From Brevibacillus humidisoli (GTDB taxonomy: Bacteria; Bacillota; Bacilli; Brevibacillales; Brevibacillaceae), in NCBI RefSeq assembly GCF_020923435.1, contig NZ_CP087263.1:1197970-1261969 (forward strand): 64,000 nt of DNA, written 5' to 3'. The position numbers were made by a program, and so were the translations under genes. Shown piece after piece: positions 16,172 through 24,525 of the stretch. The notes beneath the pieces were generated by a model that was not told the origin of the DNA, did not search any database, and was given only the letters and a program-made list of their open reading frames with translations. Position 1 is the first letter of the stretch; each line of letters begins with the position of its first letter.

Positions 16172-16504
16172 TCACTTCTTTTTTCCAGAAGATAAAAATG
16201 CCTCTAAACGACTAGCGGCTTTGGTTGGATCCATATCAACCTGAAACAAAAACTTCAGATTGCTGGTCGTGGTCAGTGATAGCCGAGTTGCATGGTACAG
16301 TTTTGGTTTTTCATGCTTGATCAGGGCCATAATCTCCATGATCGGAGGAGTAAAGGTCTTAATCCGCAGAAAGTTGTGCAACAGAGCGACAAATTGGCGT
16401 ATGTTGGCGGGATTGTCATCGTCTGCTGCCTGCTTCAAAAAGGTCTGCAGGTCTTTGACCATTTGTTTCTTTCCTTCATCCGGATTTCCACGTGTTTCCT
16501 TCAT
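16172..16504 (-). CDS. 110-aa protein of unknown function under a c-di-GMP-I riboswitch
   Basis: ATG 16504 is six bases from GAGGTG. Predicted all-helical and soluble: QMVKDLQTFLKQAADDD, NIRQFVALLHNFLRIKTF and PPIMEIMALIKHEKPKL, with a basic tail (SSGKKK). No signal peptide, membrane span or catalytic motif. I do not recognise the family. Its 5' leader carries a clear GEMM-I aptamer and a hairpin, so expression should follow c-di-GMP level. In other Bacillota such riboswitches govern motility, adhesion, sporulation or exopolysaccharide genes. An effector or regulator in that pathway is inferred, not shown. Confidence 0.7.
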   Translation of the reverse strand: MKETRGNPDEGKKQMVKDLQTFLKQAADDDNPANIRQFVALLHNFLRIKTFTPPIMEIMALIKHEKPKLYHATRLSLTTTSNLKFLFQVDMDPTKAASRLEAFLSSGKKK

Positions 16505-16582
16505 CCTGATCACCTCACGGTTAGCTTTGTCGGTACATGCCTGGATGGAGTTCTACCAGCGAGGGATTCAACAACACAAGAA

Positions 16583-16604
16583 GCTGCTCCCTCGAGGGAG
16601 CAGC
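16583..16604 (-). terminator. expression-platform hairpin between the riboswitch and the gene
   Basis: A 22-base perfect palindrome (GCTGCTCCCTC with its complement), followed on the minus strand by TTCTTGTGTTGTT. It lies just after the aptamer and could be a riboswitch-controlled terminator. Confidence 0.55.
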
Positions 16605-16627
16605 CGAATTACCTCCTAGCCATCATA

Positions 16628-16717
16628 CGGTAACCCGGCTGTCATAGTTCTAAAAAGAACCGTAGACCCGCAGTTTTGCGCCACCATCTTTCAATGGGTT
16701 TGCCTTTTTCGTGTGGG
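16628..16717 (-). ncRNA. cyclic-di-GMP-I (GEMM-I) riboswitch
   Basis: Reading the minus strand from 16717, the conserved core appears in order: CACGAAAAAGGCAAACC, a CCATT-GAAA-GATGG hairpin with the GNRA tetraloop, GGCGCAAAACTGCGGGTCTA, a variable stem (GGTTCTTTTTAGAACTATG) and the closing CAGCCGGGTTACC. These are the GEMM-I consensus blocks, including the tetraloop and the GGGTCTA ligand-side junction. It lies in the leader of the 110-aa gene at 16504, between its promoter and a terminator-like hairpin. Confidence 0.93.
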
Positions 16718-16755
16718 TTTGATAGTAAAAAGTAAAAGCTGTACGAGTACAGTCC

Positions 16756-16785
16756 ATTATAATTCATGAGTACTAGGACGATCAA
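16756..16785 (-). promoter_or_regulatory. promoter driving the riboswitch leader
   Basis: On the minus strand TTGATC (16785-16780), an 18-base spacer and TATAAT (16761-16756). It starts a transcript about 40 bases ahead of the aptamer. Confidence 0.7.
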
Positions 16786-17118
16786 CCCTAAAAAGGAAAA
16801 TCAGAAACATGCACCTAACAAGGGACGTCGAATGGCGCGGTTTGTGAGACAGGTGGAAGCAGACGTTGACCGAAGCTGAAAACGAGGCTGGCAAACACCT
16901 CAATACCAGTAGCAGACTTTTGCACTTTTTCCTGCGATCTTCTTTCTCTGCTGGCATCAGAGTAGTAACATAGACCTACAGTAGTACGATTCAAAAGAAC
17001 CATCTGTTGTTTGTTCCGTGCGGTCGAGGTGGCAGATGTTAGGCGGTCGCCGGGATTGGGGAAGAAATTACCTGAATTAGTATCATTCGGTTTCATAACG
17101 ATAAGAAAACAAAAAAAA
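16786..17118. other. intergenic stretch without recognised features
   Basis: About 330 bases between the riboswitch promoter and the promoter of the phosphate operon. I find no reading frame with a ribosome site, no long hairpin and no known leader motif. Confidence 0.5.
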
Positions 17119-17147
17119 TTTACCTTTTGTGGCTTGTCAGCTATAAT
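17119..17147 (+). promoter_or_regulatory. promoter of the DUF47-PiT operon
   Basis: TTTACC 17119-17124, a 17-base spacer and TATAAT 17142-17147. Confidence 0.65.
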
Positions 17148-17189
17148 CGTAGGGGTGTTCATCATATAGAAGGGGTGACAAGTTACTTT

Positions 17190-17807
17190 ATGCTGAGATC
17201 ACGCAACCAGATTTTTTTCGACCTGTTTGAGCAGCAGGTTGGCAACGTCCACAAGGGGACCCATTTGTTCTGTGAAATGGTAGGCAACTACCAGAAAGTG
17301 GAAGAGAAAGTAAAGGCAATCAAGGCGGTCGAAAAAGAAGGAGACGAGATCGTCCGTAAAATCATGAATGAACTGAACTCCACTTTCATCACGCCACTAG
17401 AGAGAGAAGATATCCATGCACTGGCGCTTACGCTTGACGATGTGATCGATTATATCGACGGAGTGGCTGATCGGCTCTACCTCTATCAGGTGAAACAGCC
17501 GGATCCGCGTGTATTGGCACAGGCCAATCTGCTGGTCAAATGTTCGACCAAGCTGATCGATCTGATTCGCACGTTGCGCAAGTTGGATCACCAGCAGGTG
17601 ACGAAAATTGCTGGCGAAATCCAGGAGTTAGAGCGAGAATCAGACGCTAACTATCGAAAAATGGTCTCTGAGCTGCTCAATTCCCGAGATACGGATCCAC
17701 TGGAAGCGATCAAGTTGAAGGAGATCTATGATAAGCTGGAAGACTGTGCGGATTTCGCCGAGGATGTTTCCAACCTGGTGGAAGGGATCGTGCTGAAGAA
17801 TGCTTGA
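17190..17807 (+). CDS. DUF47 (PhoU-related) phosphate transport accessory protein
   Basis: 205 aa, all helical, the YkaA/DUF47 family: an N-terminal FFDLFEQQVGNVHKGT helix, EKEGDEIVRKIMNELNSTFI, PLEREDIHALALTLDDVIDY and the C-terminal repeat LKEIYDKLEDCADFAEDVSN. The two E/D-rich helix pairs resemble the PhoU metal-binding repeats. ATG 17190 is chosen because the family starts MLRSRNQIFF; an AAGGGGTGA lies upstream. It overlaps the PiT gene by eight bases. Such proteins are thought to regulate or assist PiT transporters. Confidence 0.9.
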   Translation: MLRSRNQIFFDLFEQQVGNVHKGTHLFCEMVGNYQKVEEKVKAIKAVEKEGDEIVRKIMNELNSTFITPLEREDIHALALTLDDVIDYIDGVADRLYLYQVKQPDPRVLAQANLLVKCSTKLIDLIRTLRKLDHQQVTKIAGEIQELERESDANYRKMVSELLNSRDTDPLEAIKLKEIYDKLEDCADFAEDVSNLVEGIVLKNA

Positions 17808-18822
17808 CTGGATGACGCCAGACCTGATCCTGTTTGCATTAGTTGTCGTAATGGCGCTCAGCTTTGACTTCATCAACGGATTCCATGATACGGCGAATGC
17901 AATCGCGACATCAGTGTCCACGCGCGCTCTGAGTCCCAGAATGGCGATTATCATTGCCTCTGTCTTAAACCTGGTAGGTGCTTTGACGTACACAGGCGTA
18001 GCAAAAACCATCAGTAAGGGAATTACCGACCCTTTTCAGTTGGAAAACGGACTTGTCGTCGTTCTTGCTGCCTTGACCGGTGCGATCTTGTGGAACCTGA
18101 TCACCTGGTGGTACGGGATTCCCAGTTCCTCTTCCCATGCCCTAATCGGAGGGATTAGCGGTGCGGTGATTGGCGCTGCCGGGTTTGGCCAGATCGAGTG
18201 GAGCGGCTTTCTGAAAATCATACAGGCGTTGATTATCTCTCCTATCGCTGCTTTTCTGATCGGATTTATCATCATTAAAGTGATTTCGTACGTGGTGGCG
18301 AACGCTCCCTACCACAAGACCAACCAGCGCTTCCGCTACTTGCAAATTCTTTCCGCCTCCTGGCAGGCGTTTAGTCACGGTGCCAACGACGCCCAGAAGA
18401 CGATGGGGATCATCACCTTGGCTATGATCAGCGGGGGGTTGCTGGCAGCGGAAAACGGCGAGATTACGATTCCGCTTTGGGTAAAAATTTCTGCTGCCGT
18501 GGCGATGGCCTTGGGCACTTCGGTAGGTGGATGGCGAATCATCAAGACAATGGGCGGCAAGATCATGAAGATCAGACCGATCAGCGGTTTCTCTGCCGAT
18601 CTGACCTCCTCCGTGGTGATTATGACCTTTACCACGCTTGCTCTGCCGGTCAGTACGACTCATGTGATCTCATCTGCGATCATGGGTGTTGGGGCTTCGC
18701 AGAAGTTTTCTGCGGTGAAGTGGGGAGTGGCCGGGCGAATTGTGTTTACGTGGGTCGTCACCCTCCCGGCTACGGCACTGTTGTCAGCTGCAAGCTACAT
18801 TGTCTACGATGTGTTCCTCTAG
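17800..18822 (+). CDS. pit: PiT-family inorganic phosphate transporter
   Basis: 340 aa with about ten membrane helices. The duplicated PiT signature is present in both halves: FDFINGFHDTANAIATSVST near residue 22 and FSHGANDAQKTMGIITLAM near residue 190, plus LPVSTTHVISSAI, the second GANDA-type partner. Couples phosphate or metal-phosphate uptake to cation gradient. It starts inside the DUF47 gene, so translation is coupled. A very long terminator follows. Confidence 0.95.
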   Translation: MLDWMTPDLILFALVVVMALSFDFINGFHDTANAIATSVSTRALSPRMAIIIASVLNLVGALTYTGVAKTISKGITDPFQLENGLVVVLAALTGAILWNLITWWYGIPSSSSHALIGGISGAVIGAAGFGQIEWSGFLKIIQALIISPIAAFLIGFIIIKVISYVVANAPYHKTNQRFRYLQILSASWQAFSHGANDAQKTMGIITLAMISGGLLAAENGEITIPLWVKISAAVAMALGTSVGGWRIIKTMGGKIMKIRPISGFSADLTSSVVIMTFTTLALPVSTTHVISSAIMGVGASQKFSAVKWGVAGRIVFTWVVTLPATALLSAASYIVYDVFL

Positions 18823-18859
18823 GGGACGAGCCGTTACATACGTTTCCATGCTCAACAAA

Positions 18860-18917
18860 AAAACAGCCTCCCGCTCACTTGGCCGTCAAGGCAAGTGAGC
18901 GGGAGGCTGTTTTTTAA
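18860..18917. terminator. strong bidirectional terminator between pit and lgt
   Basis: A perfect stem of about 21 bp (AAACAGCCTCCCGCTCACTTG and its complement) is flanked by A-rich and T-rich runs on opposite sides. It can stop pit on the plus strand and lgt on the minus strand. Confidence 0.9.
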
Positions 18918-18953
18918 TGACAGTACAGATCGTGTCGCGATCGTCGCCCCTTA

Positions 18954-19745
18954 TTAAGGGAGGTTGATTCCATTCCCTCGTTTGCTTCTTCTCCAGACCA
19001 GTATATACAGCAAGATACCCAGAGCGATAAGCAGCAGGCTGACCAACTGAGCCACACGAATGGTATCGCCAATCATCAGACTGTCGGTCCGCATCCCCTC
19101 AATGAAGAAGCGCCCGAAAGAATAGAGGATCAGGTAGCTGAACAACACTTGGCCGTCGAATCGCCTAAAGCGATATAGAATGGCCATCAAGATCAAGAAG
19201 ACGAGCAGGTTCCACAGCGATTCGTATAGGAAAGTGGGATGGTAGTAGTGCCCATCTATGTACATTTGATCGCGGATAAATGCCGGAAAATACTCCATAA
19301 ATTCTGCAGACACCTCTCTACCGTGGGCTTCCTGGTTGATAAAGTTGCCCCAGCGTCCGATGGCCTGACCGAGAATCACGCTGGGCATCAAGGCATCGCC
19401 GATTCGCAGGAACGGCAGGTTATGTTTGCGGATGTATAGTGTGCCGGCCAGCAAACCACCGATCAATCCCCCATGAATAGCCAGGCCGCCCTCCCAGACC
19501 GCGACCACGCTGGCGAGATGTTCCTTGTAGTAATCCCATTCAAAGATGACGTAGTAGGCACGCGCGCAAATAATCGCGGCGGGAATGATCCAGACTACCA
19601 TGTTCAGCATATGGTCCGGGTCGTAACCGGCGCGCTTGACGTGGTAGCGAGCCAGATAGGTGCCGATAAAGAATGCTGTTCCCATAATAATGCCGTACCA
19701 ATGCACTTTCAATGGACCGATGGTAAAGGCGATGGGATCAATCAA
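18954..19745 (-). CDS. lgt: prolipoprotein diacylglyceryl transferase
   Basis: Membrane enzyme that moves diacylglycerol from phosphatidylglycerol to the lipobox Cys of prolipoproteins. 263 aa, seven helices expected. Family motifs: HWYGIIMGT, GGLAIHGGLIGGLLAG (catalytic loop), GRWGNFINQEAHG (Lgt signature) and GRFFIEGMRTDS. TTG 19745 is six bases from GGAGGAG; the longer reading to 19985 has no ribosome site and is not homologous. The next gene upstream on this strand is the LigD polymerase gene, 86 bases away. Confidence 0.95.
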   Translation of the reverse strand: MIDPIAFTIGPLKVHWYGIIMGTAFFIGTYLARYHVKRAGYDPDHMLNMVVWIIPAAIICARAYYVIFEWDYYKEHLASVVAVWEGGLAIHGGLIGGLLAGTLYIRKHNLPFLRIGDALMPSVILGQAIGRWGNFINQEAHGREVSAEFMEYFPAFIRDQMYIDGHYYHPTFLYESLWNLLVFLILMAILYRFRRFDGQVLFSYLILYSFGRFFIEGMRTDSLMIGDTIRVAQLVSLLLIALGILLYILVWRRSKRGNGINLP

Positions 19746-19831
19746 GCAGATCTCCTCCTCAAAAAAACAGTCTTGGGACAGTATAGCATAAATATCCACC
19801 AAGATCGTCCTACAAAAGAGTGAACAAGTCC

Positions 19832-20734
19832 TTAGCGGGTGGTGAGAAAGGAGAGGATTGGTTCCAGTGAGACCCTCCGAGCGGGAGAAAGCAGGGGGGT
19901 AAACAAATCTCCGGTTTCTTGCAACCGCTTCGGCATCGTATGCACGGTAAACTGTGTAGGATGAATCGTCGGTACTTCCTCCCAACGGAGTGGAGCGGAG
20001 ACAGTGGCTTGCGGCCTGGCGCGCGTTGAGTACGCGGCAGCCAGCGTTTTTCCCCGCCAGTGTTGCAGATAGTCAATGTACAGTTTGGTCCCGCGGTTTT
20101 TGACCAAGCGTTCGATCGTTAGTGTGCGAGGATTTTTTTTGACCAGATAAGTAGCGATAAACTCGCCCACCTGTCGCGTCTGCTCGAAACGATACTTTCG
20201 CTCGATTGGTACATACACTTGCAGACCGCTGGCGCCAGATGTTTTGATCCAGGACGGCAGGTTTAATTCGTCCAGTACCTCTTTTAGTTTCAGTGCAGCA
20301 TCAATCGCGTCGTCAAAGTCAGGCGTAGACGGGTCCAGATCAAACACCAATTCGGTCGGGATTTCATCGTCGATCTCGTGAAACGAGACATGCCACTCCA
20401 ATGCTGCTTGATTCGCCATCCAGACGAGTGTGGGCAGATCATTCAGCACCGGATAGCGGGTCTTTTCCCAGACGGCGGTGGCAATCCAGTCCGGGGCGTA
20501 ATCGGGCAAATTCTTTTGAAAAAAGTGCTTGTCGTCAATCCCGTGCGGATAGCGGATCACGGTCAGCAGGCGATTCCGGGTGTAGCGCAGCAGGTGGGGA
20601 GCCACCTCAATCAGGTACCGCAGGTAGGCAAGTTTGGTGACACCGGCTTCCGGCCACAGTAGTTTGTCCGGATTGCTGATGGGAATCTCTTTGCCTTCGA
20701 TCTCGATTACGTGTGACTGGGTTTTGGTCGCCAC
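19832..20734 (-). CDS. ligD: LigD polymerase/primase domain protein (NHEJ)
   Basis: 300-aa archaeo-eukaryotic-primase-type polymerase that fills ends during non-homologous end joining. Motifs: ISNPDKLLWPEAGVTK at the N-terminus, HFFQKNLPDYAPDW, LVFDLDPST (catalytic Asp pair) and IKTSGASGLQVYVPI (nucleotide binding). GTG 20734 is seven bases from AAAGGAGG. The ligase is encoded by the separate gene just upstream, whereas B. subtilis LigD (YkoU) fuses ligase and polymerase. Last gene of the ku-lig-pol unit. Confidence 0.93.
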   Translation of the reverse strand: MATKTQSHVIEIEGKEIPISNPDKLLWPEAGVTKLAYLRYLIEVAPHLLRYTRNRLLTVIRYPHGIDDKHFFQKNLPDYAPDWIATAVWEKTRYPVLNDLPTLVWMANQAALEWHVSFHEIDDEIPTELVFDLDPSTPDFDDAIDAALKLKEVLDELNLPSWIKTSGASGLQVYVPIERKYRFEQTRQVGEFIATYLVKKNPRTLTIERLVKNRGTKLYIDYLQHWRGKTLAAAYSTRARPQATVSAPLRWEEVPTIHPTQFTVHTMPKRLQETGDLFTPLLSPARRVSLEPILSFLTTR

Positions 20735-20750
20735 CTCTGTTCCTCCTTTC

Positions 20751-21704
20751 TTACATTTTGCTCCACTCTTCTTCAAATCTACACTCGTCAGGCGGTATGT
20801 CGACGAGAGCTTGGATCGACGGTTGACGCAGCGAGTGGTCTTCTGTCCAGTCGATGTACTTGACTTTTACTGCAATCATTGGCTTCACCCAATGGGCAGC
20901 TGTCCTTCGTCCCGGACGATTAGAAAAAGGAGATTGATCAACTGCACTTAGCCGCAGCACCTCGCTGACTTCCTTCCATTCCGTCTGTGTCATCTTTCCT
21001 GGCCCGGTATGACCGATGTACCAGAGCTTTCCAAGATGATCGTAGAGGCCTAGCAGCACAGCGTTAATGACACCGTTGCGAATCGTAAATCCACCGATCA
21101 CGGCGATCAAATCACGGTAGTTTTTGATCTTCAACCATACCCCTTTTTTTTCGCCGATCACGTACGGTGAGTCTACCCGTTTTGCTACAATCCCTTCCAA
21201 GCCTTGCCGTTTGACTGCCTCATACAAGGAATGACCATTTGCGTGAGAGGTTACCAGCTGCAGTTGCTCGCATGGTTGAATGGATTCGGCCAATCGATTC
21301 ATTCTTTCCCGGAAAGGTTGTTGATGCAGCCATACACCGTTGTGGAAGAGAATGTCGAAGATCATGTACGTCACTGGTACCTGTTGTTGCATGTACGCCA
21401 CTTTTTCCAGCCTGCGAATGCCATCTCTGCGCATCACCTGGTGAAAAGAAGGTTTGCCGTCCTCGCCAAGTGCGATCACTTCCCCATCTAGGATGATCGA
21501 TTCAGCCTTGCAGTAGGAGTGGATGTTGGTCACTTCCGGATAATGGGAGGTTCGTTCGTACAACTTGCGGTTGTAGAGGCGGACGTTCCGGCCGTCGTAG
21601 TACGTGAGAATACGCACTCCATCCCATTTTACCTGCGCGATCCATTCCGGCCCTTCCGGTATCGTATCGCTTCGCAGCGGTTCCATCGGCAGTATCGGTT
21701 CCAT
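20751..21704 (-). CDS. ligD: ATP-dependent DNA ligase, LigD ligase domain
   Basis: 317 aa. Nucleotidyl-transferase motifs in order: IAQVKWDGVRILTYY (motif I, catalytic Lys), ESIILDGEVIAL (motif III), EGIVAKRVDSPYVIG (motif IV) and VWLKIKNYRD (motif V), then an OB-fold domain ending in IDWTEDHSLRQP. Seals double-strand breaks with Ku. It lies 15 bases after ku and 16 bases before the polymerase gene, so one operon. Confidence 0.95.
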   Translation of the reverse strand: MEPILPMEPLRSDTIPEGPEWIAQVKWDGVRILTYYDGRNVRLYNRKLYERTSHYPEVTNIHSYCKAESIILDGEVIALGEDGKPSFHQVMRRDGIRRLEKVAYMQQQVPVTYMIFDILFHNGVWLHQQPFRERMNRLAESIQPCEQLQLVTSHANGHSLYEAVKRQGLEGIVAKRVDSPYVIGEKKGVWLKIKNYRDLIAVIGGFTIRNGVINAVLLGLYDHLGKLWYIGHTGPGKMTQTEWKEVSEVLRLSAVDQSPFSNRPGRRTAAHWVKPMIAVKVKYIDWTEDHSLRQPSIQALVDIPPDECRFEEEWSKM

Positions 21705-21718
21705 CTCTCGTGCAGCCC

Positions 21719-22648
21719 CTACGTCTCAGCAGTCTTTTTCCGCTTCAGTTTTTTGGTAGTTGTTTTCTTCGGCTCAGCAGGCTGCTGCTCCGCTTTCGTT
21801 TTTTTCGCCGGTTTCGCTGCCGCAGCGGTGCCTGGACTGGCCTCTGTCTCCAGCTTGGCAGGTCGGCCAACACCTTCGTTCTCGGCAGCGGCGATACTTT
21901 CTTTCAGTGCTTGCATCAGATCGATTACGTTTGCTTTCGGTGCAGCCGGTGCAGCCGCAACTTCCTGACCTTCCAGTTTCTTCTCGATCAGCTCATGCAG
22001 ATCCTGACGATAGTGGTCGCTGTATTTGCCTGGATCAAAAGCGGTGCTCATGTTTTCGATCAATTGTTCCGCCATTGACAGTTCATTCTCTGCCAATGGT
22101 ACGTCGTCCTCCGGTAACGCAGGTACTTGGGAAACCGCCCGCACTTCATCCGGGTAATAGATCGTCTCCAGCAATATGGAAGGTCCGTAGATGCGAATCG
22201 CAGCCAGACTTTGCCGGTTTCTGAGCGTAATCTGGGCGATCGCAATCCTGCCGGTACGCCGCATGGCTTCTCGCAGCAGTGTGTAGGCTTTTTCTCCGGT
22301 ATCCTGGGGAGAGAGGAAGTAGCTTTTTTCAAAGTAAATCGGATCGATCTCTGTCAACTGTACGAAGTCCAGGATTTCGATCACTTTTCGTGTTTCCGGC
22401 GTAATACTGTCCAAGTCTTCGTCCTGTATAATGACGAAGTTATCTTTTTCGTATTCAAAACCGCGTACGATTTCACTGGCGTCTACTTCCCGGTCGCAGG
22501 TGGGACATGTTTTGGTGTAACGGATGGGTGTATTGCATTCTTTATGCAGTTGGCGAAACCGGACATCCCGGTGTTCAGTTGCGGTAAACATGCGGATCGG
22601 AATGTTGACCAACCCGAAGCTGATCGAGCCTTTCCATACGGTATGCAT
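21719..22648 (-). CDS. ku: Ku DNA-end-binding protein
   Basis: 309 aa; ATG 22648 follows AGGAGGCGCTTTATAC. The Ku beta-barrel ring: MHTVWKGSISFGLVNIPIRM, CPTCDREVDASEIVRGFEYE, IHYFEKSYFLSP-type segment at about 100-115 and RIAIAQITLRNRQSLAAIR. The last 80 residues are a Lys/Ala/Pro-rich basic tail (KKTKAEQQPAEPKK), as in Bacillus Ku proteins, which extends DNA binding. First gene of the NHEJ operon; such systems repair breaks in germinating spores. Confidence 0.97.
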   Translation of the reverse strand: MHTVWKGSISFGLVNIPIRMFTATEHRDVRFRQLHKECNTPIRYTKTCPTCDREVDASEIVRGFEYEKDNFVIIQDEDLDSITPETRKVIEILDFVQLTEIDPIYFEKSYFLSPQDTGEKAYTLLREAMRRTGRIAIAQITLRNRQSLAAIRIYGPSILLETIYYPDEVRAVSQVPALPEDDVPLAENELSMAEQLIENMSTAFDPGKYSDHYRQDLHELIEKKLEGQEVAAAPAAPKANVIDLMQALKESIAAAENEGVGRPAKLETEASPGTAAAAKPAKKTKAEQQPAEPKKTTTKKLKRKKTAET

Positions 22649-22747
22649 GTATAAAGCGCCTCCTGTGGATGTTTCTTGAGCTTAGTATCCACCGGACGCG
22701 TTGAATTCCGGCAAGCAAGATTTGGTGCAGGCATGCAGGACAGCGGG

Positions 22748-22779
22748 CGAAAAAAACCAGCCTCAATGATCGGCTGGTT
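22748..22779 (-). terminator. terminator overlapping the stop of the 47-aa gene
   Basis: On the minus strand AACCAGCC, a nine-base loop, GGCTGGTT and a T-run. It separates this gene from ku. Confidence 0.85.
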
Positions 22780-22921
22780 ACTGACCGTGCTTGATGATAT
22801 CTGACTGATCCGCTTTCGACTGCAGCTCGCGAGCACGTTCTTTTCCGACGCCGGTGCGGTCGGCTAGTGATTGAGCTGCTGCAGCCGTCTGTTTTTGCTC
22901 GGATGGCCTTTTTTCAGCCAT
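22778..22921 (-). CDS. 47-aa small charged protein
   Basis: ATG 22921 follows AAGGAGGGCAACCC. Sequence runs MAEKRPSEQKQTAAAAQSLA then DRTGVGKERARELQSK; hydrophilic, Ala/Gln/Lys-rich, with no Cys or membrane span. Size and composition resemble small spore-core proteins, but no known SASP motif is present, so no function is assigned. It precedes ku on the same strand but has its own terminator. Confidence 0.55.
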   Translation of the reverse strand: MAEKRPSEQKQTAAAAQSLADRTGVGKERARELQSKADQSDIIKHGQ

Positions 22922-22951
22922 GGGTTGCCCTCCTTTTTGATGGAGATAGGT

Positions 22952-22981
22952 AAAAAAAAACCTCACTGCCAAGCAGCGAGG
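22952..22981 (-). terminator. perfect terminator 31 bases upstream of the 47-aa gene
   Basis: On the minus strand CCTCGCTGC-TTG-GCAGTGAGG (9 bp, one G-T pair) followed by nine Ts. There is no gene for it to end, so it is either an attenuator of the 47-aa gene or the end of a small RNA. Confidence 0.7.
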
Positions 22982-23210
22982 CAGCGTCTCATCCAGTTCC
23001 CGCAGGAACGCGATCGAACGCTCCTATCAGACGTTCAAGATCTTGGAGAGAACACTATTTCAATTATGGGAGAGGAGAAACCGGAGGAAGAGCTTATGGG
23101 GAAACGTAAGTCTTCTCCGCGGTTGTCAGCGACACCGTTGCGTCGCTAGTCCTATTCTTTGCCAGATCTGTTTTCCTTTATACATCTGTGGGTACATTTT
23201 TTTCTCTTGT

Positions 23211-23239
23211 TTTACCAGCAACCGCCGTTGTGATAGGAT
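23211..23239 (+). promoter_or_regulatory. possible promoter of rsmD
   Basis: TTTACC 23211-23216, a 17-base spacer and TAGGAT 23234-23239. Apart from this and the minus-strand terminator, the 420 bases from 22922 to 23342 hold nothing convincing. Confidence 0.45.
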
Positions 23240-23342
23240 GATCTTGTTGCATGGAAAGGATTTCTTTTGTTCTGTGCATCCTTCACGAACCCTTCTTGAT
23301 TTGGAGTTCTTTCACATTCATTGCACGGTGAGGGGGAGCCTA

Positions 23343-23927
23343 ATGCGGGTAATTGCCGGAGAGTACCGAGGACGTTCGTTGACGGCCGTTCCAGGAAAGG
23401 GAACGCGACCGACTACCGACAAGGTAAAAGAGTCGATCTTTAACATGATCGGTCCGTACTTTGACGGGGGATGGGTACTTGACCTGTATGCTGGAACCGG
23501 GGGATTGGCGATAGAATCGTTAAGCCGCGGGATGGAGGGGGCGATTTGTATCGACATCGATCCAAAGGCGGTGGCCGTGATCAAGAACAATCTCGCCTCG
23601 CTAGGACTCGCTGAGAGGGCGGAGGTATATCGAAACGATGCGGAGCGTTCCGTACGAGCGCTAGCCAAACGGGCGATTCGGTTTGACCTTGTGTTTTTGG
23701 ACCCGCCATACGCACAGCAAAAAATAGCGAGTGACCTGACACTCATTCAACAGTTCGGATTGCTTGCTTCCGATGCCTGGATCGTTGCCGAGCATGATAC
23801 CGAGGTGAGCTTGCCAGAGCAGATCGTGGATTGTGTCGTTGATCGCAGAGCGTCATATGGAGACACTTGCGTTTCCGTATATCGTTTTACTGGAAAGATA
23901 CCTGCAGTACCGTTAGATCCTCGTTGA
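23343..23927 (+). CDS. rsmD: 16S rRNA (guanine-966-N2)-methyltransferase
   Basis: 194 aa; ATG 23343 follows GAGGGGGAGCCTA. Class I SAM methyltransferase: MRVIAGEYRGRSL at the N-terminus (RNA contact), RPTTDKVKESIFNM, SAM motif I LDLYAGTGGLAIE, the DIDPKAV acidic end of strand 2 and catalytic motif LVFLDPPYA. Methylates the small-subunit rRNA. As in B. subtilis (ylbH) it is followed by coaD. Confidence 0.95.
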   Translation: MRVIAGEYRGRSLTAVPGKGTRPTTDKVKESIFNMIGPYFDGGWVLDLYAGTGGLAIESLSRGMEGAICIDIDPKAVAVIKNNLASLGLAERAEVYRNDAERSVRALAKRAIRFDLVFLDPPYAQQKIASDLTLIQQFGLLASDAWIVAEHDTEVSLPEQIVDCVVDRRASYGDTCVSVYRFTGKIPAVPLDPR

Positions 23928-23985
23928 GATGGAAAAGATGGCTGTTGATGAACCTTGGTGCTGTTGGAAAATCAGCAGGATCTGA

Positions 23986-24480
<495 letters not shown>

Positions 24481-24525
24481 ACGGCCTCTGTTTTGCAAGG
24501 CAGAATATCAGCGTGTTGGAAGCGT

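Noticed and set aside
23096-23149. 17-aa basic peptide behind GGAGGAAGAGCTT
   Set aside because: Very short with no other evidence; likely chance.
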